This document shows, piece by piece, positions 45,341 through 57,100 of a stretch of DNA of 64,000 nucleotides. The position numbers and the translations under genes are program-made. The notes under the pieces were generated by a model. The model saw only the letters and a program-made list of their open reading frames with translations. It was not told the DNA's origin and made no database searches. Position 1 is the stretch's first letter. Every line of letters starts with the position of its first letter. This DNA comes from Arcuatula senhousia (taxonomy: Eukaryota; Mollusca; Bivalvia; Mytilida; Mytilidae), in assembly GCA_963971305.1 (NCBI GenBank), contig OZ020303.1:40040106-40104105 (forward strand), read 5' to 3'.

Positions 45341-46006
45341 ACATAAAAGCATGTGCTTTTTCTTAAACAGTCCAAAACTAGTTTATATATTTCTTGGGAG
45401 AGATACAACGAGGTCACGTAGGTTTACACTTTACACAATAATCAAACCAAAATTCATTTAAAAGTTTTAAATTTGTGACCACTTTGATATACATAAAAAC
45501 TATTGAAATGTGGAATAAATGTGCATTAAACATCGCCATACCTATTTGCAATTTAGATCTACTTACTATAGTATACCTTAGAGTGCTCTTTATGAAGAAA
45601 AACAAGAGATGAAACGAAACTACTGCCTCGTGTTGCCCCAGATTTTACATGTAGTCTATTTTCATAACGCCTTAAGAAGCACAATTTATTATAGTTCTTT
45701 ATTTCAAATTGTTGAAAAGCTGTGTTTGCCAAATTAAAACATATAAGATTGAGTGAACACGTGTAAATTGCAATTTAGGTTTACAGCAACTGTTTTCCAG
45801 CTTTAATTTTAGCCTGCTATTGAAAAGGATCACTAAAAGTTGATCTCTGCCTTTTCGTTTGTATTTGTATTATCTCATTTCTGTCACTAAAATCTTTGTA
45901 TTTTTGTTAAGTTAATGTCAAGGAAAATTGAATCTTCATGATGTCTTGTACATTTACAGATTAAGACATGAAAATATTTTCCATCCCAATTTTCACCCTA
46001 AAAAGC

Positions 46007-46075
46007 AACAACAAAAAACATCAACAACATCAACAACAACAGCAAAAAGAAAAACACAAACAAACAAACAAAACA
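46007..46075. repeat. CAA/CAAA-rich microsatellite
   Basis: Imperfect runs of CAACAA, CATCAACAA and CAAACAAA form about 70 bp of purine-rich low-complexity sequence upstream of gene B. Confidence 0.7.
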
Positions 46076-48022
46076 GAGAAGAGAGCTTCGATGCCAAAAC
46101 GGGATTTCTAGCAAAACGAGAGCCTTTCGCTTATTCCGAAAACAAACGAATTGCGAGCATTGTTCCTCTATCTATCTAACTAGCTATAGACGTTACCATC
46201 AAATGTTGCTTAGATTCATCAATGAACTCCTATAAATATTTACAGGGAAAGTCAATATTCTTTCAAAATCTAAAAGTATTTAAATTTATAATCGTGGTTG
46301 AACTGTCATAAATAGAGAATTATTTCTCGAATTAGTGATAAACATTTATAAATAATACTTCAGCCATGGGTTTTCATTATTTGAGGGGGTTATCAAACGT
46401 TCAAGTGGAGTTTTTCTTGTTATGGTTGGGTATTGATGAATATTAGGACAGTACAAGTGAACAAAGAGTTTTAGAAAAGGATACAGATTTAGTTCATCAC
46501 TTTTATCTAAGATTATTTAATGTATTTATTAGGTAAGTTTAATTCAGCTGGTTTTGTTGTTTTATTGTTGCAAATTGTTTTTTTTTAAGTTTAATATCAT
46601 GATAAAAATAGGTATGCGTAGTTTTAATACAGTGAGGATGCTTTTTATGCAAAGATTGCAGTTTAAACGACTACCAACTGCGGTTAGTCGGTAGAAACTG
46701 TTTTACAGTCGCTTGTTACAGTTTAAGGAACGCCATTAAGCTAGAAGTTTACAAGATGGAACTTAAATTAGTGTAAAGACTAAATTTCCTATATTGAACT
46801 TGTTCTTCAGATATATATTAACACTTATTTTTTTCAATATGTAATGAAAATAGACTTTTAAAGTACCATGTACTTGAGTTTAATTACATTTTCATTTTTT
46901 TCTGTCGAATATTAGTAATAAATTATGTTTAAACAAGTTCTATGAAGGTAGATTTAGTCCAATCAATCGTAATTACATAGAACCAATTGATACCCCATTT
47001 TGTAAATGTCTTGCTCTTACATGATGTGAATAAGGATTTTTATGTTATTTTAATACCAAATTGACGTATCATAAAAGAAATTAATAGTGTTCAAGTTACG
47101 AATTTAAATGTTAATATTATGTTAAAAGCGAACAAGTAGTACTTTTATAGAAATTAAATTAGTTCTGGAATATGATGCATATAACTTTCTATGTTTTTAG
47201 TGTTGTTAATGGTACAAGTTTTATATAAATATGACATTCCAGAACAAGATGCCTTTTACTAATCAACTTGGCCTTTTAATAAAAATTCGATCAGTAAAAA
47301 TTACCTTTCGTTTTAAATCTAATCTGGCATTTTAGATTACAGATTTTAAAAATTTATCAGAAACTTGCTTCAGGTTCATCAGTCAAGTAAAAATAAAGTT
47401 TATTTTATTTATAACGCCAAAAAGAAATTCAAACCATTTTTTACTTTTTAAATGTTGAAAACGTAAATTGTTTTCTTAAGGTTTTATAGTGTACCGAAGA
47501 TATATATATTGCTGAAAGTCAAACAATTATTCTTGACTTCAAAAGGTAAGTTGTAAAAAATCTTTTGTTTTACGTCTGCTAGAATAATGGCGCCAAATTG
47601 GCATTCACTTCCTGTGCATTATCAAACATCGATACGGAATCGAAAACAACAGACGTTTTTATAAATTGCCAAGGAATAACAAAAAAGGATTTCCGAAGGT
47701 AAATTGATACGAGAAAAGTTTCAGTTTTTTAAAGTGACAAGTATTTCTATTTGTTTTGAAGGTATTATGAACAGTTTGTTTCAAGTACTCCAAGTCAATT
47801 AATTTAAAGTGCTCTTAAAAACTCGATGATATTTCGTCTTATGGAAGGAATATTAAATATTATTTGATTAAAAATCAAAGGTGCGGTAAATAGTTAGAAG
47901 ATTTGGCCGTCCTTAAAAGTTCAGTATTCTAAAAAGTTGGTCACTGCTTTGTTACTTCAAAGCAATAAATATGTTGTGGGAATAAACGGAATTCATTTTT
48001 CTTTTCAAGCTGATACAGTCAC

Positions 48023-48122
48023 ATGGATACAGGTTTAACTAAAGAAAGCTTAATGGAACTTGGCGATAGGAGCAAATCTTTTACAAGAGAGGATGATTTG
48101 GAAACGGTGCTTAATGTTGCAG
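48023..48122 (+). CDS. Initial coding exon of LRR gene B
   Basis: The ATG at 48023 is followed by 33 codons and a donor G|GTATAG at 48123 that leaves phase 1, as the acceptor at 49397 needs (joined codon GTC). A candidate non-coding leader exon ends at 47699 (TTTCCGAAG|GTAAAT) or 47545 (CAAAAG|GTAAGT), either of which could splice to the acceptor before 48010. Confidence 0.75.
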
Positions 48123-51100
48123 GTATAGTAAGACTGTATAAAGATTTTCGAAAGATTTGATAAATATAGATATTTAGGATAGTAAGCATTTTCGGTAATT
48201 TTGCAATTAATACAACATGTATTTTAAACAGTACTATTTTACAATTTTTCTAAAAAGAAACAAATCAAATTGTAAGAAAAGCAAATAATGAAAGTGTCTG
48301 AAGCGCTTTCTGTATGTAATTATACAAGAAATTTTCTTTCCGAATAAGCGGAAAGGCAAAAATTTATAAGACATGTACGAAATTAAGTATTCGAATAGGG
48401 CACTAAATTAATACTCTAACATGTCTAACCTAACAATTGTCTGTCGTGTCTTAACCACAAATCGTTAGAATTGTACCTGTTATCTCTTGAATGGGGTTGC
48501 TGTTTGTCTCTTATTGAGCTGTGTGGATGCAGTAGAACGTATCCCCGTGCTTGAGGTGTATGCTCTTCCACTTATACCACATCTCATTATTTTCTATTGG
48601 GTAGTGTTATTAATTGACCTAACTAGAAATTTAGATTAAAGTTGATTTCCATCACCTGTAACAGTAGTTACAATCTAAAAAAGCAAGATACACAATAAGG
48701 CCTATAAAACAACTAAATTGAGATTTTATTCATTGAAAAAGCTATTTTGAGTATATTATTAAGTAATATCAAAGTGATATAATGGTAGTCATTAATTTTG
48801 ACTGGACATATCACATACCTGTAGACATGTTTTAAATACACGAAATACCAAGTATCACTGGCTTAGTTCGATTGTAATTCTTTTTGGAATGTTTAAAAAT
48901 CACATATAACAGAAACAAGTAAACACCATTAATTAGAATTTACGATGATTTAGGAAAATACAGATCACCGTTCGTCTTTCCCTTTAAAATTTATTGTCCA
49001 TATTAAACTTGAATTTATCGTCTCAAGCGAGAAATTCAATTTATTTGTGGTTTTTATAACCATTTTGTATTGTGAAGTTTATTTTGAAAAGGTTCATTAA
49101 TAAGATTTAGAAGTACATGTAAATTCTTAATTAAATTCCGTTAGATTTTGTAGTTGACATTTTCTCCCTATTTTCTCAATATTTTGTGTATGCTATGAAA
49201 TGAACCTTATCTATAGAAAATTAGTCCTTTCACATCGAAATGACACCATTAAACAAAATTGAATGCAGCCTAGTTATGCTCCCATGAATATTTACATAGC
49301 ATGATGTTTCACAATTGTGCTTGATATTACCCTAATATGGCATCTTTCATCTCATGGAAAGGTCATGAAACATTTTTTTCTGACTTATTTTTTTTAGTCA
49401 AGCGACCAACCTTTGACATCACCGGTGCCCAAACCTACACGAGAGCATGTAAGATGTTACAAGTCGTACCATGCACAAAACTTACGAAACAACTTGCCAC
49501 CGAAGGAAACCATGTCCTTAACTTGCCTTACTATGGACTTGCCGACAGTGGAACGATGGCACTGTCCATCGCTTTACTTGTAAGCATTTTATATCGCTTA
49601 TATACAAATGTTATTTTTTTGGTCATGTTTGATGTTTTGATGACATCATGCGAAGGAAATTTTGTTACGACAGTGGGTGGTCAATTTACCAACTTCCAGA
49701 GGTTTAAACTTTGCACATGGTAAGAATAGAACCCGTAGGATCACATGCTGCAGGCTAAATTGCACTACTTTATTTAATATTTTTTCCAGCGGCAGTCAAA
49801 ACTCGTTGGAACCAACTTGGCCATGTGTCTTAATCACATTTCTCACTCCACCATCGTTTTTTGATCATTTATTCATCCCTTTCATTTTCATTTGCTTGAT
49901 GTAGCCAAATAAGCACCGTTTTTGGAGTAATGCTAAAACTTACTAACTAAATACATCTAACTACATGCATGACATGTAGCAAAATTGTTGACCATATTCT
50001 GATAGAATATACGAGTATCGACACGCACAACATTTGTATATTAGAAAGTTCACTTTATTTTTACTCTCATACTGATTTAGTAAACCATCATGTCTCGTTT
50101 TGCATTGGAAACCGATTTATCGGTTATACAAACATCGCTTCAAAATTGTACATACAGAACCAGGTGGTATTGAATATTGACCAGTCAACATTGTCCTAGA
50201 GGTCCATAACACTTATATCAAGTATCCTTAAGAACAGGTCAAGAGATTAATTTTATCTCAGTTAAATAAACACTTACCATAAAGGAAAAATAACACAGAT
50301 TTTCAAAACAATAAATTCCTTCCTAAATAAACTTCAACAATGCTTTGCTCAAACAAATACTTTACTTACGATATTATTTCTATTTACTTACGACTGGCTA
50401 TAGTTAAGTTCTTGGTAGTAAACAGTGTTAGATTTGACAACTCTCCTATCATGTGTCCTTACTTATCAAAATATATGTCCATTCTTTGATAGGTAAATAC
50501 CTCAGTAACCTGTTTACATCTTCGTGGGAACAATATTGGAGAAAAGGGGATAGCCTATATCCAGAAAATGATGGCCGAAAATACAAGCATAACAGATTTG
50601 GTAAGAAACTCTTACTGCCAGCGGCATTTATCCAAAAATATGATTTCCAGCGACGAAAAATAAGGAAACCCATCACATAGTAGATTGGAAGTAACCTACA
50701 AAACTATCGAAATATTTAACCAAAGAGACTATTTTAAAGAAATTAAGCTGCGCTGTTCTTTAAATAGTAATTTCGTTTGTGTATAAGCTAATAAAACTCT
50801 TCAAGGTTTTTATTGCTATCTAGCTCTAAAATGGGTAAATGAATGTCTCAAATATTTGTTGATACAGGTTAAGATTGTATTTACTTGGTCGTTTTAGACC
50901 ATATTTTTCCAGTTTTGGCGATGTTTTGTTTTAGTCTGTAGACTTGCTTTTTGTCTTTTTGTATTGCAATGACCAAGCATGTTAACTTCTAAGCGTTAAA
51001 CAGGTGGATGTCTTTTCATTTACATTTACTAATATGATGATTTTTTGTGATTAAAGGACCTTTCAGAAAACAATTTAAAAGAATTTGGAGCAAAAACAAT

Positions 51101-54100
51101 AGCCCAAATGCTGGAGTCGAACAGATTTATTCAGAAGTTGGACATATCGGGTAAGTCCATCAAGTTGAAAACCATTGCTAATTACTGTTTTTATTAGCAA
51201 CCTGGACACATTTTTACAGAAAATTGATGATACAGTATTGAAATTCAATTATTTATGAATAAAGATCACAATGGAAATGACAAAAGTGATCGATTTTTTG
51301 GGATAACATCGGTAAAATTCAAAGTCAGCGGCTCAGAAATGAATAAATGACTTCATAATTGGCAAACGGTATTTGCGTTTCTAGTATTTTCATATAAGAG
51401 ATAAAAGTAAAAATTAAAGTCACAGGGGAATATGCCATTGATGTGGGTATTCGCTTTAAATCATAAAATGTAGATTTTCATGTATATTATAATTTTATGT
51501 TTTCGAAACATCTCAGTTTAAATAATTTCACGTTTGTAATAACATTTTAAAGCAAATAATCGGTTTCCTAATTTTATACAAGTTAATAATGTTCTGCCCT
51601 AGTTGATTAAAAGCAAATACCCCACACATCAATTTCAATTTTTATGCTACTTTTTTATTTGAGAAGCAATATTTCATCATAACTTATTGATGGTCGATAT
51701 TTTCTCAATTTTCTCACATGCATTTAGATTGTGGTCTTTAAAATCTCACTAAGGACACCAAAAAAACCCCCCCCCAAAAAAAACAAACATCAAAAATCCA
51801 ATAAGAGTGGGGTTTATTTCCGGTGATATGTTCTCTTTCCTTCTTCATATCCTGCTCACGCTTATTTCCAAACTCCTTCGCAGTAGCCTTATCCTTCCCG
51901 ACAAACATAGACTCCCACAGCTACAGGATTTATGAATTCCATCAAAATTCTTGATGAATTTTTTTTTGGAATAAATTTTCAAAATTTTGCTGTAGCTAGC
52001 CATGAAAACATCAAATTTTCTATTATATTTTTTTTCTTAGAACAGTTAATTCAATTTGTGGTAAACCCGGTTTAAATGAGTACGTGCACTATTCTAAAGT
52101 GAAGTTAAGTAGAAGTATTTAGGCTATACTATAAACAATGTAGTTGCATTATGCATTTAGGTCTATGTGAGTACTTTTGATGGTTTTAAATTTAGGAGAG
52201 AGGTAATTGAAAAGAAGTCCGGATAGCCTGGTGCATTAATTAATGAACAGACCGTGACGGGTGGGAACTGGAACTGTGATGGGTTTGGCTAATTTCGAGG
52301 GTGGCTGTATTTTGCCACACTATCTGTTTTTAATAGAAAGACAATTATATATGACTCTTGTATTAATTTAATTCTTGTGTTTTACAGAGAATGAATTCAC
52401 AGACTCTGACGCACGTGTTTTGGCACAATCCATAGAGGTAGGCATATTGTAATTTGTTTTTGTCCTGATGATGGCTGAAAAATCGCCGACAGGACACAAA
52501 GCAAACAACAACAATCAATCAAGCAACGAATCAATCAATCAATCAATCAATAGAGGTAGGTCACTCAAAATATTCATTTTTTTTCTCAAGACTTCTTTTT
52601 TGTCCAGTGGAAAAAAGTTAATAACAAAATACCACATGACACTTTTGAGATTAGATAAAAATAATTCTGTTTCATTTCAAGGTGAAGATGTCAAAATAGA
52701 CTAGTTGGATTTATAACGATTTTATTAATAAAAGGTCCCATTTGAATCCAAACTGATATATGACAAGATATATGGCTGGTATGTTGTTGACTTCAACCCC
52801 CAAGAATTATCGAAGATTCTCAGATGGGTACAGATGTTAACTTGACATAACATTTCAAATTGCTGCCTTTTTCTAGGTAGAGATTGGAATGTTTTTAAAG
52901 TATATTTAGGAACTGCTTACCTTTACCAATCATTTTTGTTCACAATCTGGTTAATGGTACTTGTCGATGCTTTGTGGATAATGTCCCTTGTATTGCAGAA
53001 CACTCGTTTTTGAACAGCAACGTGAAACCTATTTTAGAGATAGAAACAAAAACACGATATTCATGATAAAAGATTCAATATTAGCCGACGGTGCTTTTTG
53101 TTTTAGATCCATCCAGTTATGGAATGGGTTAACCTTAGTCATAATTCGTTTAGTGATTCATCCTGTCAAATATTCGAACATCTAATAGGTAAGAGTTTAC
53201 GAAAACATTTTTTTCCATTATTTATTTTATTCCGATAAATGTTATAGATGTTTTTTTTTTCGTGTTTCTCCTTCAGAACGTTCCAGCTATCGACCTTCCA
53301 ATTGTTTTTTTTTTTGCTCGAAAATATGCATATTTAACATTATGCCATTACCTGCTATTTTATTGAAACAAATATTATTACATTTTATATTCTCAAGTTT
53401 GGTATCTAGATCATCTATCATTAATAACATTTAATTGTATACATTTGATGTGATAGGATGAAGGCTTTTTATTGTGATCTTGTCAATACTATTATTTCTT
53501 AAAAGTGTTAGCTTTAATACTAAAAAAGTCTTAATCAACACGGAAAAATAATGCAATTTTGATAATGTTCAAATTATCATTTCAAATATTTTAGAACACA
53601 GTAAATTAGTATACTTTGATATAAGTTGGAACCTGTTTAGAACACATGGTGCTTTGCATTTATCTTCTGGACTTAAGGTAAGTAAATCTAACACTGAGCA
53701 AATATGTTTTAAAATCACGTGATTTTTCGAGCTGAAGGCTTTGACTCTCAACCAAAAAGTACGGGAGCAGGCCCCCGTGTTTAAGGTTAAAGAAAAAGAC
53801 CACCCAAAATGGGGTCAGTTCAATAAAAAGAATTACGAGAACGTTTAACAATGTAGCTAATTTGGCGGTTGTTGGTGATTGGTGTGCAAATTCATGTTTT
53901 AAGTATCAAATAGTATTTCATACAGCACCTCCAAATATAAAGCAGCAACAATTTACAGAAAAATGTGCATAACTAGTTCTGTTAAAGTGATTTTAGCAAA
54001 TAATACGCAAAACTCCGTTTTGGATAGGAACTATAACAAATGTCATTAGTGTTTGGCTGTTAGATGAACACCTTAGCATCCCTAATATGTCTTCAAAAAC

Positions 54101-57100
54101 CTATTGTGTTTTGTGCAACTCCCGGACCCAAAGAACACAATGGAGCGGGAGGTTTGGCGCGCCTTAAAATTTCTTTTGAAATGCCTTTACCAAGTCAAGG
54201 CCATTGCGTTCTTCAATTTTTCCGGTATGTCTTCCTTGTTTTGTCTTGTCTTATGGACATTTAAGATTTAGTCTTCAAGTTCTATAATTTTGTTATTACC
54301 TTTGGCACGATCATCTCGCTTACATTTGCAGGAAAATGCTTACCTTAAAACATTCAACGTTTCATGGAATGGTTTTGATGATGATGGTGGAGCAGCCTTC
54401 GGCGATGCCCTCGCTAACAATGGTTTTCTAACAGAACTTGATATATCATCTTGTCGTATAGCTACAGAAGGATTTGCAAAACTTATATGTGGCTTAAAAT
54501 CAAATGAACGTTTAGAAATATTGAAGGTATATATTCATTTGCTTATGCCTATAAGTTTTTATTCCATTTGGCGTTTTGGAAAAAAAGGTTCATATATCGA
54601 ACTTACGTTCTAACTTACTGGCTTTAAATAAACAGAACAAAAACTTTGCAAGTCTATAAGAATTAAGCCAAACAACAGGTGGTAGCAAGAAGCCCGAAAC
54701 AGAGAAAATGACGCGACAACAAAGACAAAAATATCGCTATTGATACCAAGAAATAACTCCATTTCAATTCATTTTTGCAACAGACTTTACAAGTGATCTT
54801 TTACTTTAAATGGCTTGTTGAATTCTTAAAATATTTGAGCTTTCAATTCCCTTTGATTTGATATGATTTTTAAAGATGCACTCAAAATTGCAATAACACA
54901 TTTTTTTTCAGGTGGGAGGAAATTATATAACTAAACAGTCTTTGGACGTTGCCTTGGATACGTTGTTAACTTTTGATCCTGGAACAACGAAGTTGCGGTT
55001 CTTAGATTTAACAGTATGTATACTTAATCTACATGTATATAAATTTCATAACACAACACAAATCAAAAACAAAATCATTGAGGCTATTAACAACTGTATG
55101 AGGTAGTTGGTCCAAAGATAGACTAACTGAACGAAAGTCGTATAATTGATTTCACCTAAGAACTTCTTTTTTTAAGTGAAACCACATTCAATTTAAATGA
55201 ATTTAAAAATACTGATTAATTTAAAAATGTCCATCGATTTATTAAGAGAGCATTTTTCGAGGATGATTGTGATATTAGAAACAAAAGTAGAAAGTAAAGT
55301 TAGTGACATCTTCAAATACAAAAGGTGGGTGTCAAAACTAGTAATTCCATTATGCTTTAGATTTATGTTTCAAGGATTGACCTCTCATCATCAAAATAAT
55401 TAACACGCCGAAAACCAAGTGTCAAAAGTTGATGAAAAAGACGTATTGCTTAAAAATTCAAACAAAGAAGCCAAAACCAACACCGATTTTTCAATAATTC
55501 TTTGGAAAAAAACTTTTAAGTACTAACATGATGTTTACTTTTGTTATAGGGACTACACTTGCCTAAAACATTTGACTCTAAAATGAAAGAACTTAAGAAA
55601 ATCTTGCCAGAAATAAAAGTAAAACCGGGTTGGGAGTTCGACAAATCACCAGGGAAGGAGAAGCCAAAAGTTTTAGATATTGGAACCGAAGGATTACTTG
55701 CAATCAAAAGACATTTAGAAACTAGAAGAATCTCAGTGTTTACAATGTTCAGGGAATTTGATGAAGATAACAGTGATACGGTAGACTACAACGAATTTGC
55801 CCAGGGTATTAAGGTAACATTTCTTAGTGATAGAGAGAAGGGAAAACTAAAGGGGAACTTAAATTTCAAATCAATTAAAACAATCATTGCTTATTACTCA
55901 CAAAAATGCACACTATTAAATAGATGATAATGAGATGTGAAAAAAGTGTATGCAACACAACCTACATATTTAAACGGCAATTTAAAAAATCTTTGATGGA
56001 AGACAGCCAGCAGTCATAACCAATAAAACCTTAAATTTTGTTATATATGATGAGGAAAAACCTCACATCAGCAGCTTTAAATTAAAAACCGTTGGAATTA
56101 AGAAAAAAACTAAATCATCCAAAGAGGAAAACGTGAAGCAAAAATGTTCGAAAATGGGACTAAGAGAAAATAATATTCTATGAGAACATCAGTAGTTAAA
56201 GAAAGACAACTAACACAAGTTTTCCTTTTAAAATCATCTCGTATTTTTGTTATATTGATGATAACTACAAGCGGATCCTAATCAATGGGTTTCAACTATA
56301 AACAAGTGTTGCGGGATTTCGAAATCAATGACCTCAAAGCAAAACCTCCAGACTGTACCTGTGAAAAAATATAGTCCCTCTTGCCACGTTATCACTGGTG
56401 ACCTCAACATCGTGGAAAATGACTTACTTCGCGATGTTTTGGCTAAAGGACCTAAATATCTTGAGCCAAGACGAATCAAATGGAGCTTTAATTTCAAAAC
56501 AATTATGGATTCAGTTGAGGACTATGCCAGAAAATGGGCAAAAAAAAAGAACAGGATAAAGAATGTGAAGTTTTGTCAGAGTGGGTAAAAGCTGTGAGGT
56601 CATTGGTTTTGAAAAGAATCAATTCTTTGAAAGGCTCAATGAGCACCAAGGCAACATCCATTTTCAGCAACGCTGATGTTGCAAAAACATTGTCCACCTT
56701 ACATGACAAATATGTTGGTGTACCTGCAGACAAAGCACCATATAACATAATTTGTGTGTGCAAGAAACACTTTATTGACTGTTTGACAGCTGTATTGGGG
56801 TTGGTTGTACCAGCAATAGCACCACATACATGGCTACAACACTGTCTTAGGAGGAAATCATTGACAATCACAAATCTGTCATTTCCTCCTTCGGCCTTTC
56901 TGTTGGTGGCAATAATGATGACATTCCATCCCTGTATTGGATTCCTAAATTACATAAAAATCCATACAAACAGCGCTTCATTGCAGGGTCATCCAAATAT
57001 ACAACTAAGCCTCTTTCAGTTCTGTTGACTTCAATACTTACGGCAATAAAATCCGGCCTCCAGAAATATTACGATTGTTGTTATTCTAGAAATGGCGTCA

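Larger units (their letters stand above)
40757..48022. other. Intergenic region between LRR genes A and B
   Basis: I find no coding exon. It holds three MITE-like units, two retroelement tails in opposite orientation, a hairpin at 45236-45340 and a CAA-rich microsatellite. The last 500 bp should contain the gene B promoter and 5' UTR; no TATA box or initiator can be assigned with confidence in such AT-rich sequence. Confidence 0.5.
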
